From Bacteroidetes bacterium HGW-Bacteroidetes-6 (GTDB lineage: Bacteria; Bacteroidota; Bacteroidia; Bacteroidales; DTU049), in NCBI GenBank assembly GCA_002842495.1, contig PHDB01000001.1, positions 62,001 to 126,000 on the forward strand: DNA of 64,000 nucleotides, written 5' to 3'. How positions within the stretch are numbered: the first letter of the stretch is position 1; every line of letters starts with the position of its first letter. Positions 9,048 to 18,011 of this stretch are shown here, one piece after another. The notes below the pieces were generated by a model. That model saw nothing but the letters and a program-made list of their open reading frames with translations, made no database searches and was not told where the DNA came from. Made by a program: the position numbers and the translations under genes.

Positions 9048-10496
9048 TTATTTGGCTTGTCGTTCCGATTCGGCTTTCAAAAACTGATAGCAAAGACGTA
9101 CTCCAACTCCGGTTCCACCCTTAGGCCAGTAATTCCAGGCTGCTTCCATAAATGCCGGTCCGGCAATATCGAGATGGATATAGGGATAATCGGTGAATTT
9201 TTCAAGAAATTTACCTGCGGTAATGGCTCCAGCATATTTTCCACCAATATTAGCCATATCGGCGACATTCGATTTAAGCTGATCAGCATATTCGTCCCAG
9301 AAAGGAAACTCGACAATACGCTCAAACACTTCTTCTCCGGCATCGTGAAGACGCTCAAACATTCCCGAAGCACCCGATTCCATTCCAACAACAGCATAAT
9401 GACCAATGGCGGCATGAGCGGCTCCGGTAAGTGTAGCCATGTCGATTACAAGCATGGGATCGTATTTTTGAGCATAAGCCAACGCATCAGCCAAAATAAG
9501 ACGACCTTCGGCATCGGTATTTTGAACTTCGACTGTTTTACCGTTCATCATAGTCAGAACATCCCCGGGAGCGTATGCATTTCCACCCGGGCGGTTATCG
9601 GTTGCTGGCACAAGCCCAACAACATAAACCGGCAACTGCGAGGCGGCAATCATATACATAGCTCCGGCTACAGCTGCTGCACCTGACATATCGCATTTCA
9701 TATCAGCCATTGAAGCCCCCGGTTTCAGATTGAGGCCGCCAGTATCGTACATCACTCCTTTACCAACCAAAACGTATGGTTTTTTGTTAACAGCTTTCTT
9801 GGGCTTGTATTCAATGATCGTAAAAGTTGGTTCGTCAACACTACCACGATTTACACCAAGCAGTCCACCCATTTTCAATGCAACAATTTTCTGTTTCGAA
9901 AGCACTTCTACTTTCACAGGCAATTCCCCGAGAAATTCTTTCACCCGTTTTGGAAAAGTGATAGATGTAAGCTCGGATGGGATTTCATTTACCAAGTCGC
10001 GGGTAAAGGTCATTGCCTTCTGTATTCGCTGTAACTCAAAAAGATGGACAAATTCAATCAAACTATGCCGAACCAAAACGGTTTCAAGGTGTTTTTGGGA
10101 TTTATGATCTGTTTTGTACTTCAAATATTCGTAGTTGCCCAGAATCATCCCTTCTAAAAAATTTTGAGCAAGCGACTGATCTGATAAACGAACTTCAAGG
10201 CTAACTTCCTTTTGCTTGTTTTTATTCAAAAACCCCAATACATCGTTTCCTAGTCGACGGATTTGCTCAACATCCAAATCGGTACGAACTTTTTCGGGAA
10301 TAATCGCAATAATGTCATAATATGGTAATCGGTTAAAATGAACAACTTTGACCTTATCCTTTTTATTTAAGCTGCGTGCATAAGCCATTTCGGCATGACT
10401 AAAAATATCTTCGGGTACATTTTCTATGCTGTCGGTCAGATAAACGGTGTTGCCTTTTACCGTTCTTCGGCGAAACAATTCTATTTTGATTTCCAT
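9048..10496 (-). CDS. pepA: Leucyl aminopeptidase, M17 family
   Basis: A 482-residue cytosolic peptidase that removes N-terminal residues with two bound metal ions. The C-terminal catalytic domain shows the metal ligands and catalytic residues: K246 in GKG, D251 in YDTGG, D269 in KCDMSG, and D328 and E330 in the M17 signature NTDAEGR with R332. The N-terminal regulatory domain is diverged, as is common in Bacteroidota. The frame is complete and the length is normal for the family. It leads a probable two-gene unit with chaN, and its -7 box lies 16 bases from the start codon. Confidence 0.93.
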   Translation of the reverse strand: MEIKIELFRRRTVKGNTVYLTDSIENVPEDIFSHAEMAYARSLNKKDKVKVVHFNRLPYYDIIAIIPEKVRTDLDVEQIRRLGNDVLGFLNKNKQKEVSLEVRLSDQSLAQNFLEGMILGNYEYLKYKTDHKSQKHLETVLVRHSLIEFVHLFELQRIQKAMTFTRDLVNEIPSELTSITFPKRVKEFLGELPVKVEVLSKQKIVALKMGGLLGVNRGSVDEPTFTIIEYKPKKAVNKKPYVLVGKGVMYDTGGLNLKPGASMADMKCDMSGAAAVAGAMYMIAASQLPVYVVGLVPATDNRPGGNAYAPGDVLTMMNGKTVEVQNTDAEGRLILADALAYAQKYDPMLVIDMATLTGAAHAAIGHYAVVGMESGASGMFERLHDAGEEVFERIVEFPFWDEYADQLKSNVADMANIGGKYAGAITAGKFLEKFTDYPYIHLDIAGPAFMEAAWNYWPKGGTGVGVRLCYQFLKAESERQAK

Positions 10497-10512
10497 AAGT
10501 TTGTATTTTCAA

Positions 10513-10520
10513 CAAAAGTA
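10513..10520 (-). promoter_or_regulatory. -7 box for pepA
   Basis: TACTTTTG on the minus strand fits TAnnTTTG, 16 bases before the start codon. The -33 position is weak. Confidence 0.45.
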
Positions 10521-10598
10521 ATAAAAAGCCCCGATTTTCGAAATATGATAAAAAACACGCGTTTTAATTATTTTTTACTTTCATATTTTATTTTCGTA

Positions 10599-10606
10599 TA
10601 TATTTG
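10599..10606 (+). promoter_or_regulatory. -7 box for the 138-residue membrane protein
   Basis: TATATTTG fits TAnnTTTG and predicts a leader of about 90 bases. Confidence 0.35.
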
Positions 10607-10700
10607 CCCTACATTCTTTTCGAGGGGGGTTGAAAAGTAATGCGATCTGATAACTGTCCAAAAAACAGTTATTGAAATTGCTGCATTAATCTCCCACTCC

Positions 10701-11117
10701 ATGAAAAACAAACTTCTTTGTCTATTTTTTCCGGTGGCTTCAGGATTATTCACCGTTTTTATCGTTTACATGTCTCTGCTCTTAATCAACTACAACAGCT
10801 ACTATACTCAAGCGCGCGACAATAAGATACTACTGAAACTCATCTTGCTTCTTGCTGTTGGCGCATACGCTATTCAAGCCCTTTTTATACTTCCTTTCTG
10901 GGCAAAATTCGGCAAAACCATTTGTTCTGTTGCCCGAAACATTGTAATCATTGCTATTGCTTTAGCTATCATTAGTAGTGTAGTGATGCTTGCCATGTTT
11001 CCACAAAGTCATTTTTCGGGACAAAATCTATTACAGAATGCTTTATTGTGTTTCGTTCTTTTTGGCTCCTACTGGGGAATAAATTTGCATGTATTGTATA
11101 AAATAGTTAAAAATTAA
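10701..11117 (+). CDS. Small four-helix membrane protein, unknown function
   Basis: A 138-residue protein that I do not recognise. Four hydrophobic segments (about residues 8-30, 43-66, 79-100 and 110-133) are separated by short charged loops, so it is predicted to be an inner-membrane protein with both ends on the same side. It has no catalytic-looking motif and no lipobox. It stands alone between the pepA unit, which is divergent, and mqnC, which has its own promoter. Confidence 0.7.
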   Translation: MKNKLLCLFFPVASGLFTVFIVYMSLLLINYNSYYTQARDNKILLKLILLLAVGAYAIQALFILPFWAKFGKTICSVARNIVIIAIALAIISSVVMLAMFPQSHFSGQNLLQNALLCFVLFGSYWGINLHVLYKIVKN

Positions 11118-11190
11118 AAGGGGCTAAAAACATCAATACACTTCACCCCCATTACATTTATCAATAGTCATCACTACACCAATCATAGCC

Positions 11191-11221
11191 TTGTCAAAAT
11201 CGGACAGTTTTTCTATCTTTG
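11191..11221 (+). promoter_or_regulatory. Strong promoter of mqnC, likely leaderless
   Basis: TTG at 11191-11193, a 20-base spacer, then TATCTTTG at 11214-11221 make the best Bacteroidota promoter in the window. Only four bases separate the box from the ATG at 11226, so transcription should start at or next to the start codon. Confidence 0.65.
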
Positions 11222-11225
11222 TTCC

Positions 11226-12314
11226 ATGAACGGGAGCGATGTACAAAATATTCTCTCTAAACCACTAAATGGTGAAAAAATCGGCATTCACGAAGCCGAA
11301 TGGTTATACATGCATGCTCCCACTGAATTATTGGTGAATGCAGCACATCGCCTGCGAATGAAATTGCATCCCGAAAACGAAGTGAGTTGGATTATCGACC
11401 GCAATGTAAACATCACCAATGTTTGTATCACCGGTTGCCGGTTCTGCAATTTCAGCTGTTCCCGAAATAGTGCAACGGCACATGTAACCTCGCGCAATGA
11501 ATACCGCCAAAAAATCGAAGAACTATTTGAGTTTGGCGGCGACCAACTGCTACTACAAGGTGGGCTCAACCCAGATCTGAATATCGAATTCTACACATCG
11601 CTGTTCAGTTGGATGAAATCGGAATATCCCGCACTTAAACTCCACGCGCTAAGTCCGGCCGAAGTCGATTACATTGCAAAAACCGAAAACCTGTCGCACG
11701 AAGAAGTACTAAAAATTCTTATTTCATCGGGTCTGGACAGTCTGCCCGGAGCCGGAGCCGAAATCCTAAATGAACGCGTAAGGCAAATTGTTTCGCCGGC
11801 AAAAATAAGCAGCAACAATTGGCTCGAAGTAATGCGCACAGCCCATCGGCTCGGAATGGTAACATCGGCAACTATGATGTTTGGCCATGTTGAAACACCG
11901 CAAGAACGCATTGAGCACATGATTCGCATCCGCGATTTACAAGACGAAAAGCCCAGCGGAATGCCGGGTTTTCTATCCTTTATCCCCTGGCCTTTCTACG
12001 GAGAAAACACAACACTGCAAAAAGAAGGACTGGTTAAAAACTTTCCAACACCCATTCAATATGTACGCCTGATTGCATTGAGTCGTCTTGTATTGAACAA
12101 TATACCCAATATTCAGGCATCGTGGCTCACCGTTGGCAAAACCACCGCATCTGCTTGCCTTTGGTCAGGAGCCAACGATTTGGGCAGTATCATGATTGAA
12201 GAAAATGTGGTATCGGCGGCAGGAGCTTCATATCACATGAATGCAACAGAAATGCAAGAACTCATTATTGATACCGGTTTTGTTCCCCGGAAAAGAAATC
12301 AGGATTTTTCGTAA
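11226..12314 (+). CDS. mqnC: Cyclic dehypoxanthinyl futalosine synthase
   Basis: A 362-residue radical SAM enzyme of the futalosine route to menaquinone, which cyclises dehypoxanthinyl futalosine. The cluster motif CxxxCxxC is at C67, C71 and C74 (VCITGCRFC). It is followed by the family segments LLQGGLNPDL, LPGAGAE and FIPWPFYGENT. The start at 11226 gives the expected N-terminus; the next Met is in a conserved helix and too late. mqnA, mqnB and mqnD are not in the window, and scattered mqn genes are common in this phylum. MqnE is a close relative, but the overall motif set fits MqnC better. Confidence 0.9.
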   Translation: MNGSDVQNILSKPLNGEKIGIHEAEWLYMHAPTELLVNAAHRLRMKLHPENEVSWIIDRNVNITNVCITGCRFCNFSCSRNSATAHVTSRNEYRQKIEELFEFGGDQLLLQGGLNPDLNIEFYTSLFSWMKSEYPALKLHALSPAEVDYIAKTENLSHEEVLKILISSGLDSLPGAGAEILNERVRQIVSPAKISSNNWLEVMRTAHRLGMVTSATMMFGHVETPQERIEHMIRIRDLQDEKPSGMPGFLSFIPWPFYGENTTLQKEGLVKNFPTPIQYVRLIALSRLVLNNIPNIQASWLTVGKTTASACLWSGANDLGSIMIEENVVSAAGASYHMNATEMQELIIDTGFVPRKRNQDFS

Positions 12315-12700
12315 GAAATTTAATCACTGCTTTAAAAACAAAATCTATCTTGTAAAAAATTACAAATCCAGTTCTACAGAGTATTGGCGAATAACTTTGC
12401 GGGTTTAGATTAATATCACCAGCGGGTTATTCTAAAAAGCCTACTCCCATACTTATTACACTGCACACGCAACTTTAAACACATCCCGTGCCCACTTCAA
12501 ACACTTTCACGTAGAAAGCATTGCGAAAAACATGATGTAAGACAACTAATCCGGATAACCGAAAGAGGAAAACTGCTTAATCCGAATCATTACAACCTGA
12601 GCTTCGGCAAGTTTTTCCCTACGTAAAATCAAAAAGGAAATGTTTTCTCTTTTTCTTTTCTTCAAACTATAACTATCTTTGCCATATAGAAATTTCAACC
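12315..12700. other. Intergenic region between mqnC and pfkA
   Basis: This 386-base stretch has no convincing coding frame and no obvious terminator hairpin. Its only recognised element is the pfkA -7 box near the right end. Confidence 0.6.
12674..12681 (+). promoter_or_regulatory. -7 box of the pfkA-priA operon
   Basis: TATCTTTG fits TAnnTTTG, 19 bases before the ATG. The -33 region is a pyrimidine tract without TTG. Confidence 0.5.
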
Positions 12701-13684
12701 ATGAATACGCTTAAACGAATCGGAGTTCTCACATCAGGAGGCGACGCTCCGGGCATGAATGCAGCCATCCGCTCGGTAGTGCGCACCGCTTTATATAACA
12801 ATATTCGCGTTACCGGTATCATGCGCGGCTATCAGGGTCTGGTCGACGGCGAATTCCGCGACATGGATACCAGTAGTGTAGCCAACATCATTCAGCGTGG
12901 CGGCACCATTCTCAAAACAGCCCGGAGCGAAGATTTCCGAACAGCAGCAGGCATGGAAAAAGCAGCCAACAACTTACGCCAATCGGGCATTGATGCACTT
13001 GTAGTGATTGGTGGCGACGGAACCTTTCGTGGTGCAGCCGAGTTTTTGACTATTTATCCCGAATTCCGTATAGTGGGGATTGCCGGAACCATTGACAACG
13101 ATTTGTTTGGGACAGACAATACCATTGGCTACGATACAGCCTTAAATACTGTTGTGGAAGCTGTCGATAAAATACGCGACACCGCAAACTCACACGACCG
13201 CCTTTTCTTCATCGAAGTGATGGGCCGCGATGCAGGTTTTCTGGCATTACGCAGCGGAATTGCAGTTGGGGCCGAAGAAGTATTGATCCCCGAGACCGAA
13301 ACCAGCATCGACGAAATCATCGATAAAATTGAAACCGGACGTCGCAACAACAAAACCAGTGGCATTATTATGGTTGCCGAGGGCGATGAAAGTGGTGGAG
13401 CTTTTGCCGTGGCCGAAAAAGTAAAAAAACGTTTACCTCATTACGATACGCGCGTCACTGTTTTGGGTCATATTCAGCGTGGTGGTGCTCCGAGTTGCCT
13501 CGACCGGGTACTGGCCAGCCAATACGGATTTCATGCTGTAAACACTCTAATTGCCGGACGATCAAGCGTAATGGTAGGAATTGTAAAACGCGAAGTTGTT
13601 GAAACCCCTTTTGCGCAAGCCGTAAAACACCATAACAAAGTTCGAAGCGACCTCTTGGAAATGGTGCGTATACTTTCAATCTAA
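12701..13684 (+). CDS. pfkA: 6-phosphofructokinase, ATP-dependent type
   Basis: A 327-residue enzyme that phosphorylates fructose 6-phosphate in glycolysis. The nucleotide site is GGDGT at residues 104-108; glycine at 107 rather than aspartate indicates ATP rather than pyrophosphate as donor. The catalytic TIDND is at 130-134, and the MGRDAG and HIQRGG substrate motifs follow. Length matches the bacterial PfkA group. It is followed five bases later by priA, so the two are probably co-transcribed. Confidence 0.95.
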   Translation: MNTLKRIGVLTSGGDAPGMNAAIRSVVRTALYNNIRVTGIMRGYQGLVDGEFRDMDTSSVANIIQRGGTILKTARSEDFRTAAGMEKAANNLRQSGIDALVVIGGDGTFRGAAEFLTIYPEFRIVGIAGTIDNDLFGTDNTIGYDTALNTVVEAVDKIRDTANSHDRLFFIEVMGRDAGFLALRSGIAVGAEEVLIPETETSIDEIIDKIETGRRNNKTSGIIMVAEGDESGGAFAVAEKVKKRLPHYDTRVTVLGHIQRGGAPSCLDRVLASQYGFHAVNTLIAGRSSVMVGIVKREVVETPFAQAVKHHNKVRSDLLEMVRILSI

Positions 13685-13689
13685 CGCCC

Positions 13690-16143
13690 ATGCCCCAATA
13701 TGCCGAAATTATACTTCCTCTGCCTTTGCAGGGCTATTTTACCTACAGCATTCCCCACGAATGGGAAGCTCTAATAGAGCCTGGCATGAGGGTAGTTGTG
13801 AGTTTTGGCTCCAAAAAATTCTATGCTGGTATTGTTGCTCGCTTGGTTCCGGAAGTGACCAACAATGCAATGCAAATAAAAGAAATTATCGAAATTCTTG
13901 ACACCGAGCCGGTAATCACACCCATGCAGCTCGAATTTTGGCAATGGATGGCTGCTTATTACATGTGTTCGGTTGGAGAAGTAATGAACGCTGCCATTCC
14001 TTCGGGATTGAAAATGGAAAGCAGTACCATTTATGTGATTCATCCTGACTTCAACGACGATTTCAGCAACCTCAGCGACGACGAATACATGATTGCTGAA
14101 GCTGCTTTGCGGGCCGAACAGCTTACGCCGGCCGACATTCAATCTATCACCGGCCGACAGGGAATTCACAAGCTCATCAAATCATTGATTGAAAAAAAAG
14201 TCATTTATCCTGTCGAAGAGCTCGAAGAACGCTATACTCCGAAAAAGCAAAAATTTGTTTCATTGTCAGCCGAATACGAAAACGGCGGCGTTTTAAATGC
14301 TTTGATGGTGAAACTCGAATCGAAATCTCCTGTTCAGTACAAAGCGCTGATGGCCTATTTCAATCTGGCCATGGGCAAACGTGATGTTTCGCTCACCGTT
14401 CTCAACAAAGAAGGCGGAACTGCTTCAGTTGCAGCCTTGGTGAAAAAGAATATTCTGCTTGTCGAAGAACGAACTGTGTCGCGACTCGATAAAACCAATG
14501 CTTCGGCCAATACCAACAGTTTCGATCTTTCACCAGCGCAGCAGAGTGTACTCGAAGATATACAAAATGCAGCCGAACCACAGAAACCGACATTGCTTTT
14601 TGGTGTAACAGGCAGCGGAAAAACCGAGATTTATATCCGTTTGATTCAGGAAATGCTCAGCCAAGGGAAACATGTGTTGTACTTACTTCCAGAAATCGGT
14701 CTCACTGATTTTATTGTTGAACGGCTACGCATTTTTTTCGGAACATCGCTACTGGTTTATCATTCACGTTTCAATGCACAAGAAAAAGTTGAAATCTGGA
14801 AAAGTCTTCTCGGAAGCAACACTCCCAAATTGGTTGTTGGCGCCCGATCTGCTATATTTCTACCATTTGACAATCCGGGATTAATCATAGTTGACGAAGA
14901 GCATGACTCGAGCTACAAACAACAAGACCCGGCTCCACGCTATCATGCACGCGACTCGGCAGTGATGCTTGCGCACATGACAGGCGCACGTGTGTTGCTG
15001 GGTTCGGGAACTCCATCGCTCGAATCGTGGCACAATGCCATTAGTGAAAATTACAATCTGGTTGAACTGGCCGAACGTTACGGAAATGCCCGGTTCCCCG
15101 ATGTTTCCATTGTCGATATCCGCAAAGCATCGTTCACCAAAAAGATGCTGGGTCCGCTCAGTCCTGAATTGTACGAAGCCACTAAAACGGCCGTTTCGCG
15201 CAAACGACAGGTTATTTTGTTTCAAAACCGCCGGGGCTACAGCACCTGGATTGAGTGCGAACAATGTGGCTGGACACCAATATGTCGCAACTGCGATGTA
15301 TCTATGACTTATCACAAAAACATCGAATTACTGAAATGCCATTATTGCGGATTTACCGACAAAACACCACAAAAATGTCCGTCGTGCGGTAGCTCACAAG
15401 TGATGATGCGTGGCATGGGCACACAACGCATCGAAGACGAGTTGGGAATCATTTTCAAAGACAGCATGATTGCGCGCATGGACATGGACACCACACGTGG
15501 CAAAAAGGCGCTTACCGAGTTATTCAAAGGTTTTGACGACGGTCGCTTTCCAATATTAGTTGGAACACAAATGATAACCAAAGGTCTCGATTTCAGCCGC
15601 GTTGATGTTGTTGGAATATTGAACGGCGACAACATGCATACTTTCCCGGACTTCCGTGCACACGAACATGCATTCCAGACCATGATGCAGGTTGCCGGGC
15701 GAGCTGGCCGACGCGATAACCGCGGGCGTGTGTTTATTCAGGTTTACGATAAAAACAATCCCATCGTACGCTTTGTGGCCGAAGAAAATTATAAAGGCTT
15801 TATGGAAGCCGAGTTGCAATCGCGCATGAAATATTTGTATCCACCGTTTGTGCGACTTATTCGCTTGTCCGTTCTTCACAAGGACAAACTTGTAGCCATG
15901 AAAGCATCGGAGGTTTTATTGACAGCCCTGCGAAGTATTGTTGGCGAAAAGCAATTGTTGGGTCCCGAATTTCCTCCGGTCCCGCGCGTTAAGAACAATT
16001 ATATTCGAAATATATTGGTAAAACTGCCGCGCAACAAAAAATTGCAAGATTACAAAAGCCGTATCAGTGCCGAAACCACTATTTTGCTTGCTCATCCCGA
16101 TTTCAAGGGAATCCGTGTTATTGCTGATGCCGATCCAGTTTAA
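13690..16143 (+). CDS. priA: Primosomal protein N' (PriA replication-restart helicase)
   Basis: An 817-residue superfamily 2 helicase that reloads the replisome at stalled forks. It has an N-terminal fork-binding domain (about 1-270), Walker A GVTGSGKT at 305-312, and Walker B DEEH at 402-405. Eight zinc-binding cysteines (C523, C526, C532, C535, C550, C553, C563, C566) follow, then the helicase C-terminal motifs with QVAGRAGR. The order and length are complete. It lies between pfkA (5-base gap) and a small helical gene (6-base gap), a likely three-gene operon. Confidence 0.95.
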   Translation: MPQYAEIILPLPLQGYFTYSIPHEWEALIEPGMRVVVSFGSKKFYAGIVARLVPEVTNNAMQIKEIIEILDTEPVITPMQLEFWQWMAAYYMCSVGEVMNAAIPSGLKMESSTIYVIHPDFNDDFSNLSDDEYMIAEAALRAEQLTPADIQSITGRQGIHKLIKSLIEKKVIYPVEELEERYTPKKQKFVSLSAEYENGGVLNALMVKLESKSPVQYKALMAYFNLAMGKRDVSLTVLNKEGGTASVAALVKKNILLVEERTVSRLDKTNASANTNSFDLSPAQQSVLEDIQNAAEPQKPTLLFGVTGSGKTEIYIRLIQEMLSQGKHVLYLLPEIGLTDFIVERLRIFFGTSLLVYHSRFNAQEKVEIWKSLLGSNTPKLVVGARSAIFLPFDNPGLIIVDEEHDSSYKQQDPAPRYHARDSAVMLAHMTGARVLLGSGTPSLESWHNAISENYNLVELAERYGNARFPDVSIVDIRKASFTKKMLGPLSPELYEATKTAVSRKRQVILFQNRRGYSTWIECEQCGWTPICRNCDVSMTYHKNIELLKCHYCGFTDKTPQKCPSCGSSQVMMRGMGTQRIEDELGIIFKDSMIARMDMDTTRGKKALTELFKGFDDGRFPILVGTQMITKGLDFSRVDVVGILNGDNMHTFPDFRAHEHAFQTMMQVAGRAGRRDNRGRVFIQVYDKNNPIVRFVAEENYKGFMEAELQSRMKYLYPPFVRLIRLSVLHKDKLVAMKASEVLLTALRSIVGEKQLLGPEFPPVPRVKNNYIRNILVKLPRNKKLQDYKSRISAETTILLAHPDFKGIRVIADADPV

Positions 16144-16149
16144 TCATCT

Positions 16150-16671
16150 ATGAATCAAAGAACAAAAGCCATATATGATAGTTTGTTCGATAGCAGCCGC
16201 TCGCTTGCCGATGCCACCAGTGCTGTTTTGGTGAAAACGCCTGATTTGCTGCCCGATTATTTCGAGCTTGCCTGTTTTGGAAAATATCCTTACAACATGC
16301 GTTCAGCAAACGTTATCGAAAAGGCTGACGATCAAAACAAAGGATTTGCTGCAAATATTATCAGCGATATTATCGAAGAGCTAAACCATTTTAGTCATCC
16401 GGGAGTAAGACGTTGTTTTTTGCGCATGCTCATTCGTTATGTGCCACAACTCAACGACGAAGACACCGGAAAACTCTACGATATTTGTTTGCTGTATGCT
16501 ACTGACAACAGACAATTTCCCGCAATCAGACACAATTCCATTCAAGTGTTGGCACGCATAGGCGAAAAATATCCTGAAATTGCCGATGAAGTTAAAATGG
16601 CGCTCAGGCTCCGCCTCGACGAAGAACATGGAGCCATAAAAAACTGGTTGAAAAGGTATCTGGAAAATTGA
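16150..16671 (+). CDS. HEAT-like helical protein, unknown function
   Basis: A 173-residue soluble protein predicted to be entirely alpha-helical. Its pattern of paired amphipathic helices (for example around residues 70-100 and 125-165, with RHNSIQVLARIGEKYPE) resembles HEAT or adenylosuccinate-lyase-like repeats. I do not recognise a specific family and see no catalytic motif. It begins six bases after the priA stop and probably shares its transcript; that is the only functional clue. Confidence 0.7.
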   Translation: MNQRTKAIYDSLFDSSRSLADATSAVLVKTPDLLPDYFELACFGKYPYNMRSANVIEKADDQNKGFAANIISDIIEELNHFSHPGVRRCFLRMLIRYVPQLNDEDTGKLYDICLLYATDNRQFPAIRHNSIQVLARIGEKYPEIADEVKMALRLRLDEEHGAIKNWLKRYLEN

Positions 16672-16804
16672 GTTACTTCTTAATTTCTCTCGAACAAGTT
16701 GCTTTTTGATTGAAAACAAAACTGTAAACGATTTATTTTCGTAAATTTATTCGGATATTGCAACCTTTGCAAAACTGGTCATACTTTAGTATCAGAATTT
16801 GAAT

Positions 16805-17371
16805 ATGAAAGTTGAGTACACCGACATGCACCGCGAGCTAATCGAACAGTGCCGTCGCGGAGACCGCAAGGCTTTTCGCGAAGTGTACAGGCTATATTCA
16901 AAAGGAATGTATAATGTTGCTTTGCGTATGACCGGACTCGCACATATAGCCGAAGATATTTTACAGGAAGCTTTCACCGATGCCTTTACAACGCTCGGCA
17001 AATTCCGCAACGAAAGCACTTTCGGTGCATGGCTCAAGCGAATTGTAGTGTATAAATGCTACGACTACCTCAATTCGAAAAGCAGCGGAATAGAGTTCCT
17101 GGACAATATGGAAGTTTTCGATTCGGCTGAAGAGGAGCCTTTACTGAACGAAGAAGAACTGGCACGCGAAGTTCAACGCGTAAAAAATGCAGTTCAATTG
17201 CTCCCCGATGGTAGTCGCACAGTACTCTCGCTCTATCTTTTCGAAGGTTACGATCACTCCGAAATAGCTGAAATTCTGAACATAAGTGAATCGACCTCGA
17301 AAACACAATACATGCGCGCCCGACTAAAAGTAAGGGATTTGTTAATGAATACTACAGCCCATGAAAGATAA
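16805..17371 (+). CDS. ECF-type RNA polymerase sigma factor
   Basis: A 188-residue sigma-70 family protein with region 2 (about 8-80, including AEDILQEAF and FGAWLKRI) and region 4 (about 125-178, a helix-turn-helix with YDHSEIAEILNISESTSKTQ). Region 3 is missing, which defines the extracytoplasmic-function group. The in-frame TTG at 16799 is possible, but ATG at 16805 is preferred. The last 11 bases overlap the start of the next gene, a predicted membrane anti-sigma partner. An imperfect -7 box, AACCTTTG at 16762-16769, lies upstream; the gene could be autoregulated. Confidence 0.9.
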   Translation: MKVEYTDMHRELIEQCRRGDRKAFREVYRLYSKGMYNVALRMTGLAHIAEDILQEAFTDAFTTLGKFRNESTFGAWLKRIVVYKCYDYLNSKSSGIEFLDNMEVFDSAEEEPLLNEEELAREVQRVKNAVQLLPDGSRTVLSLYLFEGYDHSEIAEILNISESTSKTQYMRARLKVRDLLMNTTAHER

Positions 17372-18011
17372 TCTGGAAAATTTTGTCACAAAAAATCGCG
17401 ACTTGTTCGACGATGAATTACCATCGGCAGGTTTGTGGGATCAGATTGAAGACAATCTACCCTATAAACGGAAACGATTTTCAATTCACCCAATGGCATT
17501 TGCTGCTTCGCTGGTTGCCGTAGCTGTATTGAGCTGGATTGTTTCAATCCTGACTACTCCTGAAATCAGTCGGAATGCAGGCGGTGGACTTTCGGAAAAC
17601 AAATTACCTGCTATTTCAACTCCGGTTTTCAATACTGATACCGTATATATTACCATAAACAATGATAATCCCAAAAATCAAATCGCAACAACAAATAATG
17701 GTATCGAAGACCAAAATGTTTTCAACGAAATAACCTCATATTACACAGCTGAAATTGAAAAACGCAGATCCAAATTATTGTCGGTTTCGTCGGGCAACGA
17801 AGAAATTATTGGTCAAATCGATGAGGAATTGGCCATGATACAAGCCGCAAACGACAAATCGATGAACGATCTGGGCGACGAATGCAATGTGGGAAAAGTA
17901 ATGGAGAATATGATTGGAAATTATCGCCAAAGCATTGATATACTCGATATGATGCTTGAACAACTAAACGAAGAATTTGCCTTAACCAACCCGAACGGCT
18001 ATGAAAACTAA
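17361..18011 (+). CDS. Predicted membrane anti-sigma factor
   Basis: A 216-residue protein with a soluble N-terminal part (about 1-42), one membrane helix (about 45-66) and a periplasmic C-terminal part of about 150 residues with a coiled-coil-like segment. The N-terminus contains a short acidic helix followed by LWDQIE, as in many Bacteroidota anti-sigma proteins. It overlaps the ECF sigma gene by 11 bases and the following DUF4097 gene by 11 bases, so all three should be made together. The anti-sigma role is inferred from topology and position; no zinc-binding anti-sigma motif is visible. Confidence 0.65.
   Translation: MKDNLENFVTKNRDLFDDELPSAGLWDQIEDNLPYKRKRFSIHPMAFAASLVAVAVLSWIVSILTTPEISRNAGGGLSENKLPAISTPVFNTDTVYITINNDNPKNQIATTNNGIEDQNVFNEITSYYTAEIEKRRSKLLSVSSGNEEIIGQIDEELAMIQAANDKSMNDLGDECNVGKVMENMIGNYRQSIDILDMMLEQLNEEFALTNPNGYEN

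Noticed and set aside
9045-9686. 213-codon plus-strand frame antisense to pepA
   Set aside because: pepA carries a complete M17 motif set on the other strand; the translation of this frame looks random and Cys/Ser-rich.
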